The position numbers and the translations under genes were made by a program. The notes beneath the pieces are model-generated. The model worked only from the letters and a program-made list of their open reading frames with translations. It made no database searches and had not been told where the DNA came from. DNA of 64,000 bases, taken from contig NZ_JRMB01000002.1 of NCBI RefSeq assembly GCF_000759445.1, positions 1,054,001-1,118,000 on the forward strand, given 5' to 3'. This DNA comes from Pseudomonas lutea (GTDB lineage: Bacteria > Pseudomonadota > Gammaproteobacteria > Pseudomonadales > Pseudomonadaceae). Below, in pieces: positions 6,990 to 18,509 of the stretch; position 1 is the stretch's first letter; each line of letters begins with the position of its first letter.

Positions 6990-9813
6990 AGTGACGAACC
7001 TCGCCCGCGCCGCTGATATTGTCGACGCAACGACCGCAGATCTCCGGATGCTCGGCATTGATGCCTACGTCCTCGCGGTGGTGCCAGCAGCGCGCGCACT
7101 TGGCGTGACCGGATTTGACGACCTTGAGCTTCAGGCCGGCCACTTCCGTCACGACGGCATCGGCCGGAGCGCTGACGAACGGTGCAACGCTCGCTGTCGA
7201 GGTGATCAATACAAAGCGCAGTTCATTGCCCAATTTGGACAAATCCGCGACCAGCGCGTCTTCGGCGTAAAGCGTGACCTCGGCCTGCAGGTTGCCGCCA
7301 ATGGCTTTGGCCGCGCGCAGGTTTTCCATTTCCTTGTTCACCGCGACCTTCACCGCCATGACGCGCTCCCAGTAAGCGCGATCCAGCTCGAAGCCTTCCG
7401 GCAGCTCGCTCAGCGCTTGATACCAGGTATTGAGCATGACTGACTCGTTGCGCTCACCCGGCAGGTACTGCCACAACTCATCGGCAGTAAACGCCAGGAT
7501 CGGCGCAATCCAGCGCACCAGCGCCTCGGAGATGTGAAACAGTGCCGTCTGGCAGGAACGACGCGCCTTGCTGTTGGCACCGGTGGTGTACTGGCGATCC
7601 TTGATGATGTCCAGATAGAAACCGCCCAGCTCCTGCACGCAGAAGTTGTGCACTTTCGAATAGACGTTCCAGAACCGGTACTCGCCGTAATGCTCTTCCA
7701 GCTCACGCTGAAGCAAGAGCGCACGGTCCACCGCCCATCGGTCCAGCGCCAGCATGTCTTCGGCCGGCAGCAAGTCGGTGGCCGGGTTGAAGCCGGTCAG
7801 GTTCGAGAGCAGGAAACGCGCCGTGTTGCGGATACGTCGATACGCATCGGCGCTGCGCTGCAGAATAGTGTTGGAGACGGCCATTTCACCGGAGTAATCG
7901 GTCGCCGAAACCCACAGGCGCATGATGTCGGCGCCCAGCGTGTCGTTGACCGTTTGCGGCGCGATGACGTTGCCCAGAGACTTGGACATCTTGCGGCCGT
8001 TCTCGTCCACGGTAAAACCATGGGTGAGCAGCTCGCGATATGGCGCATGATTATCGATGGCGCAGCCGGTCAGCAACGACGAGTGGAACCATCCACGGTG
8101 CTGGTCCGAGCCTTCCAGGTACAGGTCAGCGCGAGGGCCGCTCTCGTGGCCCATCGGGTGAGAGCCACGCAGCACGTGCCAGTGCGTGGTGCCGGAATCG
8201 AACCAGACGTCCAGTGTGTCGGATATCTTGTCGTACTGCGGCGCTTCGTCACCGAGCAACTCGGCAGCGTCCATCTTGAACCAGGCTTCGATGCCTTCTT
8301 GCTCGACGCGCTGTGCAACTTGCTCCATCAACTCAACGGTACGCGGATGCAGTTCGCCGCTTTCCTTGTTCAGGAAAAACGGGATCGGTACACCCCAGTT
8401 GCGTTGACGGGAAATACACCAGTCAGGACGATTGGCAATCATGGAATGCAGGCGCGCCTGGCCCCATGCAGGGACGAACTTTGTTTCTTCGATGGCCTTC
8501 ACCGCGCGATTGCGCAAGGTGTCGCCCGACGTCGGTTGCTTGTCCATGCCGACGAACCACTGCGCCGTGGCGCGGTAGATCAGAGGGGTCTTATGCCGCC
8601 AGCAGTGCATGTAGCTGTGGGTGATGGTTTCGGTGTGCATCAACGCACCGACTTCGGTCAGCTTGTCGATGATCGGCTGGTTGGCCTTGAAGATGAACTG
8701 GCCGCCAAAGAACTCCAGCGACGGGCTATACACGCCGTTGCTTTGTACGGGGCTGATGATGTCGTCGTTGGTCAGGCCATAGCTTTTGGAGATGACAAAG
8801 TCATCCACGCCATAAGCCGGCGAGCAGTGGACAACGCCAGTGCCAGCACCCAGTTCAACGTATTCGGCCAGGTACACCGGCGACAGACGATCGTAGAACG
8901 GATGACGGAAGTTGATCAGTTCAAGCGCTGCACCGGGTGCCGTCGCCAACACCGAACCTTCGAGGTTCCAGCGCTTGAGGCAGGACTCAACCAACTCTTC
9001 GGCCAGCACCAGCAGACGCTCGCCGGTATCGACCAATGCATAGGTGAATTCAGGGTGAACGTTGAGGGCCTGGTTCGCCGGGATGGTCCACGGGGTGGTG
9101 GTCCAGATCACGACGGCAGCGGGCTTGCTCAGGTTGGCCAGGCCGAAGGCCGCGGCCAGTTTGTCGGCATCGGCAATCGGGAAAGCCACGTCGATGGTGG
9201 ACGATTTCTTGTCCTGATATTCGACTTCCGCCTCAGCCAACGCTGAACCGCAATCGAAACACCAGTTGACCGGTTTCAGGCCCTTGAACACGAAGCCGTT
9301 CTTGACCATTTCAGCGAGCGCGCGGATTTCCCCGGCCTCGTTGGAGAAGTCCATGGTGCGGTAAGGGTTGGCCCAGTCGCCCAGGACGCCCAGACGAATG
9401 AATTCGGCCTTCTGGCCTTCGATCTGCTCGGCAGCGTAGGCACGGCACAGCTCGCGGGTCTTGTCCGCAGGCAGATTTTTGCCGTGGGTGACTTCGACCT
9501 TGTGCTCGATCGGCAGACCGTGACAGTCCCATCCCGGAACGTAAGGCGCATCGAAGCCCGCCAGGGTCTTCGAGCGGACGATCATGTCCTTGAGAATCTT
9601 GTTAACCGCATGACCGATGTGAATATTGCCGTTGGCGTACGGAGGACCGTCGTGCAGCACGAACTTGGGACGATCCTTGCCAATTTCGCGCAGCTTCTGG
9701 TACAGGCCAATGCTGTCCCAGCGCTGCAGAGTTTGCGGCTCGCGCTGGGGCAGGCCGGCCTTCATCGGGAAGGCGGTGTCCGGAAGATTAAGCGTGGCTT
9801 TGTAGTCGGTCAT
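6982..9813 (-). CDS. ileS: Isoleucyl-tRNA synthetase
   Basis: A 943-residue class I aminoacyl-tRNA synthetase that charges tRNA-Ile, with a CP1 editing domain. Visible motifs: the HIGH box ([11 protein letters not shown]) near residue 65, the editing core [17 protein letters not shown], the KMSKS box ([12 protein letters not shown]) near residue 610, and a C-terminal zinc finger ([12 protein letters not shown] and CGRCVDN). Length and architecture are those of bacterial IleRS type 1. One base separates it from the ribF stop, and lspA overlaps its end. No T-box or leader was seen. Confidence 0.98.
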   Translation of the reverse strand: MTDYKATLNLPDTAFPMKAGLPQREPQTLQRWDSIGLYQKLREIGKDRPKFVLHDGPPYANGNIHIGHAVNKILKDMIVRSKTLAGFDAPYVPGWDCHGLPIEHKVEVTHGKNLPADKTRELCRAYAAEQIEGQKAEFIRLGVLGDWANPYRTMDFSNEAGEIRALAEMVKNGFVFKGLKPVNWCFDCGSALAEAEVEYQDKKSSTIDVAFPIADADKLAAAFGLANLSKPAAVVIWTTTPWTIPANQALNVHPEFTYALVDTGERLLVLAEELVESCLKRWNLEGSVLATAPGAALELINFRHPFYDRLSPVYLAEYVELGAGTGVVHCSPAYGVDDFVISKSYGLTNDDIISPVQSNGVYSPSLEFFGGQFIFKANQPIIDKLTEVGALMHTETITHSYMHCWRHKTPLIYRATAQWFVGMDKQPTSGDTLRNRAVKAIEETKFVPAWGQARLHSMIANRPDWCISRQRNWGVPIPFFLNKESGELHPRTVELMEQVAQRVEQEGIEAWFKMDAAELLGDEAPQYDKISDTLDVWFDSGTTHWHVLRGSHPMGHESGPRADLYLEGSDQHRGWFHSSLLTGCAIDNHAPYRELLTHGFTVDENGRKMSKSLGNVIAPQTVNDTLGADIMRLWVSATDYSGEMAVSNTILQRSADAYRRIRNTARFLLSNLTGFNPATDLLPAEDMLALDRWAVDRALLLQRELEEHYGEYRFWNVYSKVHNFCVQELGGFYLDIIKDRQYTTGANSKARRSCQTALFHISEALVRWIAPILAFTADELWQYLPGERNESVMLNTWYQALSELPEGFELDRAYWERVMAVKVAVNKEMENLRAAKAIGGNLQAEVTLYAEDALVADLSKLGNELRFVLITSTASVAPFVSAPADAVVTEVAGLKLKVVKSGHAKCARCWHHREDVGINAEHPEICGRCVDNISGAGEVRHYA

Positions 9814-9814
9814 T

Positions 9815-10762
9815 TCAGGCTCTAAAGTTTAGCGGTTGGTCGTGCCAGTGGGCACGAGCGGCAGCGACATCCGCATCGATCGCCGTCTTGAGCGCCTCAA
9901 GTGAGGCGAAGCGCTGCTCATCACGCAGCTTCTGGTGGAATACCACCGTCAAACGCCGGCCATAGATATCGCCGGTAAAATCCAGAAGGTGAATCTCCAG
10001 GTGGGGACGTCCATCGCCCGCCACGCTTGGCCGCACGCCAATATTGGCGACGCCCGGCCAGACCTTGCCGTCTATTTGCGCGCTGACCAGATACACACCG
10101 GTCAACGGCACGCGACGACGCTTCAACTGCACGTTGGCGGTAGGCGTACCCAACTGGCGCGCCAGTTTCTGGCCATGAAGGACCCTGCCGGAAATCTCGA
10201 ACGGGCGCCCCAGCAAATGGGCAGCGAGGGCAAAGTCTGCGGCAGCCAGCGCATCGCGCACTTTGGTACTGCTGACGCGGACGCCATCGATCTCGACGGT
10301 CTGCGCGGCCTCTACGGTAAAACCTTTTTCGGCGCCGACCTTCTGCAGGAAATCAAAATCACCGATTCGGTCGCAACCAAAGCGGAAGTCGTCGCCGACC
10401 TCAAGATGCCTCACGCCCAGCCCGTGAATCAGCACGGTGTCTACGAACTCGGATGCACTGAGCTTGCTGAAGCGTTGATTGAAGGCGAGACACAGCACCA
10501 GATCAACACCCTCCCCGGCGAGCAAATCGAGTTTGTCACGCAGGCGGGCCAGACGTGCCGGCGCCGCATCAGGGGTGAAAAACTCGCGCGGTTGAGGTTC
10601 GAAGATGACCACACAACTGGGCAGGCCCAACTCGACGGCGCGCTCGCGCAGGCGTGCCAGGATAGCCTGATGGCCCCGGTGAACACCGTCGAAGTTGCCA
10701 ATGGTGGCGACGCAGCCCCGGTGCTGCGGGCGCAGATTGTGAAGGCCTCGAACCAGCTGCAT
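9815..10762 (-). CDS. ribF: Bifunctional riboflavin kinase / FAD synthetase RibF
   Basis: A 315-residue enzyme that makes FMN and then FAD. The N-terminal adenylyltransferase domain shows [16 protein letters not shown] and FEPQPREFF, with [10 protein letters not shown] near residue 160. The C-terminal flavokinase domain shows [20 protein letters not shown] and GVYLV. The start [12 protein letters not shown] at 10762 is the usual RibF N-terminus. An alternative ATG six codons upstream (10780) lies almost at the expected transcription start. It heads the ribF-ileS-lspA-fkpB-(ispH) transcription unit. Confidence 0.96.
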   Translation of the reverse strand: MQLVRGLHNLRPQHRGCVATIGNFDGVHRGHQAILARLRERAVELGLPSCVVIFEPQPREFFTPDAAPARLARLRDKLDLLAGEGVDLVLCLAFNQRFSKLSASEFVDTVLIHGLGVRHLEVGDDFRFGCDRIGDFDFLQKVGAEKGFTVEAAQTVEIDGVRVSSTKVRDALAAADFALAAHLLGRPFEISGRVLHGQKLARQLGTPTANVQLKRRRVPLTGVYLVSAQIDGKVWPGVANIGVRPSVAGDGRPHLEIHLLDFTGDIYGRRLTVVFHQKLRDEQRFASLEALKTAIDADVAAARAHWHDQPLNFRA

Positions 10763-10790
10763 AACGCGCTTCTTGCTCATAAAGTGGCCG

Positions 10791-10796
10791 ATTATA
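10791..10796 (-). promoter_or_regulatory. Candidate -10 element for ribF operon
   Basis: On the minus strand a perfect TATAAT hexamer lies 10 nt before ATG 10780 and 28 nt before the preferred ribF start. No good -35 hexamer was found at 16-18 bp spacing, so the promoter may be activator-dependent or the match may be chance. Confidence 0.4.
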
Positions 10797-10880
10797 ACCA
10801 CACACCGTCGCCAACGACAGGCGACACATCCGGGCAAACCACAACAATCGACGTTAACCGGCAGAAAACGACGACTGATC

Positions 10881-12425
10881 CTACAGGATCGCCTTGCGGG
10901 CAAAGTGCCTGACCCGGAAGCCCAGCAGCAGCAAAGTGCCGAAATACGCCACCACCCCCGCCAGGACCAACGCCCCCAGGCGCAGGAATCGTTGAAGCAT
11001 TTCGCCATCGGACCAGGCCGGCATTACATGCATCAGCCCAAGCAGCACGGCGGACATCACCGCCACGGCAAAAATCAGCTTGCCCAAAAACATCGGCCAA
11101 CCCGGCTGTGGCTGAAACAAATCCTGTTTGCGCAGCTGCCAGAACAACAGCAAGGCGTTCAAACACGCCCCTGCACTGATCGCCAGGGCCAGGCCGGCAT
11201 GCGCCAGGTGAATACCGTAGACGAACAACACGTTGAACAGCTGAGTAACTATGAGGGTGAAGATCGCGATTTTCACCGGGGTGCGAATATTTTGTTGTGC
11301 ATAAAACCCTGGCGCGAGCACTTTGATAACGATGATTCCCAGCAGCCCTACCGAATAAGCGACCAGCGCACGCTGGGTCATTGCCGCGTCTTCGCCGTCG
11401 AACTTGCCGTACTGGAACAGCGAAACCGTCAGCGGTTCGGCCAGCAACCCCAGCGCCAGGGTGCAGGGCAACACCAGCAGAAAACACAGGCGCAGCCCCC
11501 AATCGAGAATCCGCGAGTATTCATGGCGATCCCGGCTGGCATAGGTCTTCGAAAGGATAGGCAGAAGGATCGTGCCCAATGCCACACCGAGCACGCCGGA
11601 CGGCAACTCCATAAGCCGGTCGGCGTAGTACATCCAGGACACCGAACCGGCGACCAGGAAGGACGCGAATATCGTGTTGATGATCAGGGAAATCTGACTG
11701 ACGGAAACCCCGAGCATCGCCGGCAACATCTGCTTCATCACGCGCCACACGCCTGTATCGCGAAGGTTGAGGCGCGGCAGCACCAGCATGCCGATCTTCT
11801 TCAGGTGCGGAAGCTGATAAAGAAGTTGCAGCAGCCCGCCTGCCAGCACAGCCCACCCTAGCGCCATGACAGGCGGATGGAAGTACGGTGTCAGGAACAG
11901 CGCGAAGAAGATCATCGCCAGGTTAAGCAGCGTCGGCACGAACGCCGGGACGGAGAAACGGTTCCAGGTGTTAAGGATCGCGCCTGCCAGCGACGACAGC
12001 GAGATCAGCAATATATAAGGAAAGGTCACCCGCAACAGGTCGGAGGTGAGTTGGAATTTTTCGGGTGTATCGGCAAACCCCGGCGCAGTGGCCCAGATGA
12101 CCCAAGGCGCAAAGATGATACCCAGCACGGTGACGATCGCCAGGGCCAGGGTCAGCAAGCCGGTGACATAAGCGACAAAGGTGCGTGTCGCTTCTTCACC
12201 CTGCTGGCTTTTGTATTCCGCCAGAATCGGTACAAACGCCTGGGAGAAGGCGCCTTCGGCAAAAATGCGGCGCAACAGATTGGGCAACTTGAACGCGATG
12301 AAAAAGGCGTCGGTGGCCATTCCGGCACCAAAAGCGCGTGCAATGATGGTATCGCGGACAAAGCCCAGCACCCGCGAAAGCATCGTAATAGAGCTGACGG
12401 CGGCGAGCGATTTGAGTAGGTTCAT
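10881..12425 (-). CDS. murJ: Lipid II flippase MurJ (MviN)
   Basis: A 514-residue, 14-helix inner-membrane transporter of the MOP superfamily that moves lipid II across the membrane for peptidoglycan synthesis. The N-terminus [20 protein letters not shown] and the segment [20 protein letters not shown] are highly characteristic, as are [20 protein letters not shown] and the helix-8 region [16 protein letters not shown]. The start at 12425 gives the standard family N-terminus; upstream in-frame sequence shows no signal. Lies upstream of ribF on the same strand, about 118 nt away, and divergent from rpsT. Confidence 0.97.
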   Translation of the reverse strand: MNLLKSLAAVSSITMLSRVLGFVRDTIIARAFGAGMATDAFFIAFKLPNLLRRIFAEGAFSQAFVPILAEYKSQQGEEATRTFVAYVTGLLTLALAIVTVLGIIFAPWVIWATAPGFADTPEKFQLTSDLLRVTFPYILLISLSSLAGAILNTWNRFSVPAFVPTLLNLAMIFFALFLTPYFHPPVMALGWAVLAGGLLQLLYQLPHLKKIGMLVLPRLNLRDTGVWRVMKQMLPAMLGVSVSQISLIINTIFASFLVAGSVSWMYYADRLMELPSGVLGVALGTILLPILSKTYASRDRHEYSRILDWGLRLCFLLVLPCTLALGLLAEPLTVSLFQYGKFDGEDAAMTQRALVAYSVGLLGIIVIKVLAPGFYAQQNIRTPVKIAIFTLIVTQLFNVLFVYGIHLAHAGLALAISAGACLNALLLFWQLRKQDLFQPQPGWPMFLGKLIFAVAVMSAVLLGLMHVMPAWSDGEMLQRFLRLGALVLAGVVAYFGTLLLLGFRVRHFARKAIL

Positions 12426-12596
12426 CGAAAGGTTGTACGCCTGACCAAAGGAAGCGCCAAAGCGCGTTCCATATATGCGATACTCCGCGCCGCAAAACAG
12501 CTCAGAGCCAAAGCCCGCGAGTTTACAGGTCGCACGCAGGAAAGAAATCACCTCGGCACCACACTGCGACCACTCAGCGGAACGCATCAACCGCCC

Positions 12597-12625
12597 TTGA
12601 CAAGCATCAAACTCATCGGCATGAT
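12597..12625 (+). promoter_or_regulatory. Sigma70 promoter for rpsT
   Basis: A perfect TTGACA at 12597-12602 and CATGAT at 12620-12625 are separated by 17 bp. They lie 50 bp upstream of the rpsT GTG start. This is the best core-promoter match seen in the window. Confidence 0.6.
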
Positions 12626-12675
12626 TCGCGGCCTATTTTGTTAGCTATTTCCCAAGTCTTTCGAGGAGCTCGACG

Positions 12676-12954
12676 GTGGCCAACACACCTTCCGCCAAAA
12701 AACGTGCAAAACAGGCTGAGAAGCGTCGCAGCCACAACGCCAGCATGCGTTCCATGGTTCGTACCTACATCAAGAATGTAGTTAAAGCCATCGACGCTAA
12801 AGACGCTGAAAAAGCGCAAGCTGCTTATGTTCTGGCTGTGCCAGTTATCGACCGTATGGCCGATAAAGGCATCATCCACAAGAACAAAGCTGCTCGCCAT
12901 AAAGGTCGCCTGAATGGCCACATCAAGGCTCTGAACCTTGCTGCTGCAGCCTAA
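12676..12954 (+). CDS. rpsT: 30S ribosomal protein S20
   Basis: A 92-residue S20. The N-terminus [18 protein letters not shown] is rich in basic residues, and the rest forms the expected three-helix bundle ([15 protein letters not shown], then [19 protein letters not shown]). Start is GTG at 12676 with a strong GAGGAG 7 nt upstream. S20 binds 16S rRNA early in 30S assembly. It is monocistronic, with its own promoter and terminator, divergent from murJ. Confidence 0.98.
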   Translation: MANTPSAKKRAKQAEKRRSHNASMRSMVRTYIKNVVKAIDAKDAEKAQAAYVLAVPVIDRMADKGIIHKNKAARHKGRLNGHIKALNLAAAA

Positions 12955-12968
12955 GCGATCAGCTTGTT

Positions 12969-12998
12969 AAAAAACCGACCTCAGGGTCGGTTTTTTAT
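12969..12998 (+). terminator. rpsT terminator (bidirectional)
   Basis: AAAAAACCGACC, a 4-nt loop and GGTCGGTTTTTT form a strong stem with U-tract immediately after rpsT. The A-rich left arm makes it usable from the minus strand as well, where it would end the creA transcript. Confidence 0.9.
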
Positions 12999-13023
12999 TG
13001 CCTTCGATTTTGATGCGTCAGCA

Positions 13024-13494
13024 TCAAGGCGCAGGAGCAGGCGCCCACGGCAGAATCGGGATTGCGGTTACAGCGTTCTGCGGACTGCCCTCGATCACCT
13101 TGTCGCTATAGACGAGGTACACCAGCGTGTTGCGCTTCTTGTCGAGGAATCGCACGACCTGCATGGTCTTGAACACCAGCGAGGTCCGCTCCTTGAACAC
13201 CTCGTCGCCGTCCTTCAATTGCTCCTTGAAGTGAATGGGACCCACCTGGCGGCAAGCGATCGACGCTTCAGCACGATCCTCAGCCAGACCCAGACCACCT
13301 TTGACCCCACCTGTCTTCGCACGGGACAAATAGCAGGTCACGCCATCGACCTTGGGGTCGTCGAATGCCTCGACCACAATCCGGTCGTTCGGCCCCACCA
13401 TTTTGAACACGGTGGACACCTGGCCGATTTCTTCAGCCGACGCCAGCAACGGCAACATCAACAACGCGCCCACCAGCCCTTTTATGACTCGCAT
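13024..13494 (-). CDS. creA: CreA family protein
   Basis: A 156-residue CreA-family protein of unknown biochemical function. A signal peptide ([20 protein letters not shown]) is followed by [53 protein letters not shown] and the conserved ACRQVGPI and [13 protein letters not shown] blocks. Two cysteines (TCYLS and ACRQ) may pair in the periplasm. It ends with a Pro/Ala tail (WAPAPAP). The gene follows proB on the same strand with a 27-bp gap and is probably the last gene of the cgtA-proB-creA transcript. Confidence 0.9.
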   Translation of the reverse strand: MRVIKGLVGALLMLPLLASAEEIGQVSTVFKMVGPNDRIVVEAFDDPKVDGVTCYLSRAKTGGVKGGLGLAEDRAEASIACRQVGPIHFKEQLKDGDEVFKERTSLVFKTMQVVRFLDKKRNTLVYLVYSDKVIEGSPQNAVTAIPILPWAPAPAP

Positions 13495-13521
13495 GTATGC
13501 TTCCTTTTCTAATGATGGACT

Positions 13522-14640
13522 TCAGACCAGAATCAGGTTGTCGCGGTGCACCAGCTCTGGCTCAGCCATATAACCCAAGGCCTTGACGATAGCGTCCGAG
13601 GGCAGGCCAATGATCTTCTGCGCTTCGAGCGCACTGTAATTGCTAAGACCCCGGGCAATCTCGCGGCCATCGGCGGCCACGCAAACCACCATCTCCCCAC
13701 GACGAAAACTGCCCTGCACAAGCTTTACGCCAACCGGCAGCAGACTCTTGTGGCTTTGGGTCAGTGCAGTCACCGCGCCTTCGTCCAGCACCAGCGTGCC
13801 GCGCGTTTGCAGGTGCCCGGCAAGCCATTGCTTGCGGGCAGCAAGCATCTCGCGCTCGGGGGACAGCAAAGTACCCAAGCGCTCCCCTGCCTTGAGACGA
13901 GCCAGTACGCGCTCGATACGCCCCCCAACAATCACCGTGTGCGCACCGGACCGTGCAGCCAGACGAGCCGCACGCAATTTGGTCTGCATGCCGCCACGCC
14001 CCAGCGCACCGCCAGTACCACCAGCAACCGCATCAAGCGCAGGGTCGTCGGCCCGGGCCTCGTAGATAAGCTGCGCCTCGGGGTTGTTGCGAGGGTCGGC
14101 ATCGAACATGCCATCCCGATCGGTCAGGATGACCAGCAGGTCGGCCTCAACCAGGTTGGCGACCAGCGCAGCCAACGTGTCGTTGTCACCAAAACGGATC
14201 TCGTCGGTGACAACCGTGTCGTTTTCATTGATGACAGGCACTACGCCCAACTCAACCAGCGTGCGCAGCGTGCTGCGTGCGTTCAGGTAGCGCTTGCGAT
14301 CGGAAAGGTCGTCGTGGGTCAGCAGAATCTGCGCGGTGTGGCGCTGATGCTCGGCGAAACTGGATTCCCAGGCCTGCACCAAACCCATCTGGCCTATCGC
14401 CGCAGCCGCCTGGAGCTCGTGCATCGCACTCGGTCGTACAGTCCAGCCCAGGCGGCTCATACCGGCCGCTACCGCGCCGGACGACACCAGGACCAGTTCG
14501 ACACCCGCCTCATGCAGGGCCACCATCTGCTCGACCCAAACGCCCATCGCGTTGCGATCAAGACCTTTGCCGTCCGCTGTCAGCAGCGCACTTCCGATCT
14601 TTACCACCCAACGCTGGGCACCTGTCACCTTGCTCCGCAT
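13522..14640 (-). CDS. proB: Glutamate 5-kinase ProB
   Basis: First enzyme of proline synthesis, phosphorylating glutamate in the cytoplasm. The N-terminal amino-acid-kinase domain carries [30 protein letters not shown] and [22 protein letters not shown]-terminal PUA domain (about residues 280-372) contains KSLLPVGV and [15 protein letters not shown]. 372 residues is the usual length for the PUA-containing form. Position after cgtA and before creA is conserved in Pseudomonas. A terminator-like hairpin lies between cgtA and proB. Confidence 0.97.
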   Translation of the reverse strand: MRSKVTGAQRWVVKIGSALLTADGKGLDRNAMGVWVEQMVALHEAGVELVLVSSGAVAAGMSRLGWTVRPSAMHELQAAAAIGQMGLVQAWESSFAEHQRHTAQILLTHDDLSDRKRYLNARSTLRTLVELGVVPVINENDTVVTDEIRFGDNDTLAALVANLVEADLLVILTDRDGMFDADPRNNPEAQLIYEARADDPALDAVAGGTGGALGRGGMQTKLRAARLAARSGAHTVIVGGRIERVLARLKAGERLGTLLSPEREMLAARKQWLAGHLQTRGTLVLDEGAVTALTQSHKSLLPVGVKLVQGSFRRGEMVVCVAADGREIARGLSNYSALEAQKIIGLPSDAIVKALGYMAEPELVHRDNLILV

Positions 14641-14682
14641 GATCTTTCAACCTTAAGCCAGAGAGTCCGAATTCTAGAGACT

Positions 14683-14705
14683 AAAACGCCGCTTCAAGAG
14701 CGGCG
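14683..14705 (-). terminator. Terminator-like hairpin downstream of cgtA
   Basis: On the minus strand CGCCGCT, a short loop and AGCGGCG are followed by TTTTAG. It sits 21 nt after the cgtA stop and 43 nt before the proB start. It would allow proB to be expressed separately from cgtA. Confidence 0.6.
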
Positions 14706-14725
14706 CTGTAGTTTACTGCAGTCGA

Positions 14726-16030
<1,305 letters not shown>

Positions 16031-16113
16031 TCAAAAACCAGCGACTACACACCACAACGGCCCACACAAACAGCTTTGCAAGAGACTCACCAGAAACAGG
16101 ACCTTTTACAAAC

Positions 16114-16143
16114 GAAAAAGCCCTGTCATCGACAGGGCTTTTC
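16114..16143 (-). terminator. Terminator after rpmA
   Basis: GAAAAAGCCCTGTC, a 4-nt loop and GACAGGGCTTTTC form a strong symmetric stem with runs of A and T on either side. Located 48 nt after the rpmA stop, it should end the rplU-rpmA transcript ahead of cgtA. Confidence 0.85.
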
Positions 16144-16190
16144 AGCTCAGGGTTGTGAGGGCCAGGCCCTCACACGCCCTGAACGCAAGA

Positions 16191-16463
16191 TTATGCCGCG
16201 ACTTCAGTCTTTGGCACGATGCTTACGTAGCGACGACCGAAGGCGCCTTTAACCTGGAACTTGATCACGCCTTCGACTTTAGCGAACAGGGTGTGATCCT
16301 TGCCCATACCAACGCCGTAACCAGCGTGGAACTGGGTGCCGCGCTGACGCACGATGATGTTGCCCGGAACGATAACCTGGCCGCCATACATCTTCACGCC
16401 AAGGCGTTTGGCTTCTGAGTCGCGACCGTTACGGGTACTACCACCAGCTTTTTTGTGTGCCAT
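16191..16463 (-). CDS. rpmA: 50S ribosomal protein L27
   Basis: A 90-residue L27. The N-terminus [20 protein letters not shown], then [20 protein letters not shown] and [20 protein letters not shown], is essentially invariant in the family. L27 reaches the peptidyl-transferase centre of the 50S subunit. It follows rplU by 33 nt. Confidence 0.98.
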   Translation of the reverse strand: MAHKKAGGSTRNGRDSEAKRLGVKMYGGQVIVPGNIIVRQRGTQFHAGYGVGMGKDHTLFAKVEGVIKFQVKGAFGRRYVSIVPKTEVAA

Positions 16464-16496
16464 GAGTCAATTCTCCTAGTGAGGATTAGGCTGAAA

Positions 16497-16811
16497 TTAA
16501 GCCTGAATACCGGTGATTTTGATCTCGGTGTACCACTGGCGGTGGCCCATACGCTTCATGTGGTGCTTACGACGACGGAACTTGATGATGCGGACTTTAT
16601 CGTGACGACCTTGGGAGATCACTTCAGCCACAACGGTAGCGCCGGCAACAACTGGAGCGCCGATGTTCACGTCGTCGCCATTGGCAACCAACAGAACGCG
16701 ATCAAAGGTAACGGATTCGCCGGTAGCGATTTCCAGTTTTTCAATCTTCAGGTATTCACCTGGGGCGACTTTGTACTGCTTGCCGCCAGTAACGATTACT
16801 GCATAAGACAT
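16497..16811 (-). CDS. rplU: 50S ribosomal protein L21
   Basis: A 104-residue L21: [40 protein letters not shown], and the basic C-terminal [20 protein letters not shown]. The start at 16811 has CGGAGA 6 nt upstream and gives the normal length. First gene of the rplU-rpmA operon, divergent from ispB. Confidence 0.98.
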   Translation of the reverse strand: MSYAVIVTGGKQYKVAPGEYLKIEKLEIATGESVTFDRVLLVANGDDVNIGAPVVAGATVVAEVISQGRHDKVRIIKFRRRKHHMKRMGHRQWYTEIKITGIQA

Positions 16812-17050
16812 GGTGTATCTCCGATAATCCTGCTCACCCAGCTCTTTATAGGAAGAGGTATTGGCTGGCATGGCTGCACAAGGCTGGAAGGCCGACATGC
16901 AATTGCGTAAGGCAGGTGCTGCCCAGGAAGTTAGGGTGCGCGATTGTACGCAAGCGATCAACGCCTTGCAAGCTGCGTTATGTCACGCCTTGACAGGGTC
17001 GGGCCTGCAACCTAGCATGCCGCGCAACCCTTCTGGAGCACGTCTCGCTG

Positions 17051-18019
17051 ATGCAACCCCAAGCCTTCTACACCGCTGTGGCCGACGACTTTACAGCCGT
17101 CGACCACATTATCAAGAAGCAGCTGACATCGCGCGTGCCGCTGGTCTCCAAAATCGGCGACTACATCACTTCTGCCGGCGGTAAACGTCTGCGTCCACTG
17201 CTCGTTCTGCTGTGTGGCAAAGCGCTGGGCTCTGGCGGTGACGATCTGCGCCTGTTGGCAGCCACCATCGAATTCCTGCACACCGCGACTCTGCTGCACG
17301 ACGACGTGGTCGACATGTCCGGCATGCGCCGTGGCCGCTCTACCGCCAACGCCATGTGGGGCAACGCGCCCAGCGTACTGGTAGGGGATTTCCTGTACTC
17401 GCGCTCGTTCGAGATGATGGTTGAGCTGGGCTCGATGCCGGTGATGCAGATCCTTTCCAAGGCCACCCGCGTCATTGCAGAAGGCGAAGTGCTGCAGCTG
17501 TCCAAGGTGCGCGATGCCAGCACCACCGAAGAAACCTACATGGAGGTCATCCGCGGCAAGACCGCCATGCTCTTCGAAGCGTCGACGCACAGCGCTGCCG
17601 CCCTGGCCAATGCAGGGCCCGAGCAAAGTGAAGCGCTGCGCACCTTCGGTGATCACCTCGGTGTGGCCTTCCAGCTGGTTGACGACCTCTTGGACTATCG
17701 CGGCGATGCAGAGACGCTCGGCAAGAATGTCGGTGACGACCTCGCCGAGGGCAAGCCTACTCTCCCGCTGATCTACACCATGCGCGAAGGCACACCTGAG
17801 CAGGCTGCACTGGTTCGTCAGGCCATCCAGAAAGGCGGCCTGGAAGATCTCGAAAGCATCCGCGATGCCGTTGAAAAGTCAGGTTCGCTGGAATACACCG
17901 CGCAACTGGCACGCGACTACATTGCTCGCGCCATTGCCTGCCTGGATGTCCTCCCGCCCAGCGTTTATCGCGACGCACTGGTGGAGCTCAGCGAGTTCGC
18001 GGTGGCGCGCACACACTGA
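17051..18019 (+). CDS. ispB: All-trans polyprenyl diphosphate synthase IspB
   Basis: A 322-residue class I prenyltransferase that makes the long isoprenoid tail of ubiquinone. The first aspartate-rich motif is HDDVVDMSGMRRGRSTANAM, and the second is LVDDLLDYRGD. AGGKRLRPLLVLLC is the IPP-binding region. Family members are named octaprenyl synthases. Pseudomonads contain mainly ubiquinone-9, so a nonaprenyl product is plausible; chain length cannot be read here. Divergent from rplU, followed by a strong terminator. Confidence 0.95.
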   Translation: MQPQAFYTAVADDFTAVDHIIKKQLTSRVPLVSKIGDYITSAGGKRLRPLLVLLCGKALGSGGDDLRLLAATIEFLHTATLLHDDVVDMSGMRRGRSTANAMWGNAPSVLVGDFLYSRSFEMMVELGSMPVMQILSKATRVIAEGEVLQLSKVRDASTTEETYMEVIRGKTAMLFEASTHSAAALANAGPEQSEALRTFGDHLGVAFQLVDDLLDYRGDAETLGKNVGDDLAEGKPTLPLIYTMREGTPEQAALVRQAIQKGGLEDLESIRDAVEKSGSLEYTAQLARDYIARAIACLDVLPPSVYRDALVELSEFAVARTH

Positions 18020-18038
18020 CACCGCGCTGCTCGAAGAC

Positions 18039-18064
18039 AGCCCGTCCATGTGACGGGCTTTTTA
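18039..18064 (+). terminator. ispB terminator
   Basis: AGCCCGTC, a 5-nt loop and GACGGGCT are followed by TTTTATT, starting 20 nt after the ispB stop. Confidence 0.85.
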
Positions 18065-18130
18065 TTGCACGCGATTCAGCACGCACATCCACTGCCGGGA
18101 AGAAGATGCGAACTAATCTCAAATAGATCC

Positions 18131-18162
18131 TTGCTATTCTACAGATAGGAATTATTCTCATC
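18131..18162 (+). promoter_or_regulatory. Candidate promoter overlapped by a Fur-box-like sequence
   Basis: TTGCTA (18131-18136) and TATTCT (18153-18158) are spaced by 16 bp. Overlapping the -10, 18144-18162 reads GATAGGAATTATTCTCATC, which matches 12 of 19 positions of the Fur consensus GATAATGATAATCATTATC by eye. It lies 22 bp before the 18184 gene. Iron-regulated expression is inferred, not shown. Confidence 0.5.
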
Positions 18163-18183
18163 GAACCACTGAAGGAGAATCAC

Positions 18184-18426
18184 ATGACCTATCTGATCGA
18201 TGCCTGGCTTGACCGGCCGCAACCCTACCTGCGCATCCTGCACCGCGAGACAGGCGAAGTATGTGCAGTGCTTGAGGAGGACGCGCTCGACGAGTTGCGT
18301 GATCAAGGGGATCTGGATGTCAGCAGCCTGAGCTCGAGCGAACCCTGCGTGCAGAAGGAGATGGTGCGCAGTCTGTTTCTGTTCTGCTACGCGCGGGCGT
18401 TGCGCCCCGCCAGCGAACTGCATTGA
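18184..18426 (+). CDS. Small conserved hypothetical protein, possibly iron-regulated
   Basis: An 80-residue acidic protein with no signal peptide and no recognised domain. It begins MTYLIDAWLDRPQPYLRILH and contains ETGEVCAVLEEDAL and a hydrophobic segment near the end (SLFLFCYARAL). A GAAGGAG ribosome-binding site lies 7 nt before the ATG. Its position between ispB and fklB corresponds, by remembered gene order, to the small gene after ispB in P. aeruginosa (PA4570). The Fur-box-like promoter is the only functional hint. The cytochrome c gene I remember next in P. aeruginosa is missing here. Confidence 0.8.
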   Translation: MTYLIDAWLDRPQPYLRILHRETGEVCAVLEEDALDELRDQGDLDVSSLSSSEPCVQKEMVRSLFLFCYARALRPASELH

Positions 18427-18446
18427 TGAGAACAGCTAAAACGACA

Positions 18447-18477
18447 ATGCCGAGCCAGCGCAGGGCTGACTCGGCAT
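18447..18477. terminator. Hairpin between convergent genes
   Basis: ATGCCGAG and CTCGGCAT form an 8-bp stem, with further inner pairing, between the 18184 gene and the end of fklB. On the minus strand it is followed by TGTCGTTTT, so it may terminate fklB. The U-tract is weak in both directions. Confidence 0.45.
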
Positions 18478-18509
18478 CTGTTGATGCGTGAAGCGATACC
18501 TACAAAGCC

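Noticed and set aside
7534..9246. 570-codon open frame on the plus strand across ileS
   Set aside because: It is the antisense of a long high-GC gene with complete IleRS motifs; no ribosome-binding site or recognisable protein content. The same applies to long opposite frames over proB, cgtA, the Lon-like gene and speA.
10781..10880. Possible FMN riboswitch upstream of ribF
   Set aside because: The gap is about 100 bp and I could not find the conserved FMN-element segments; only a TATAAT hexamer stands out.
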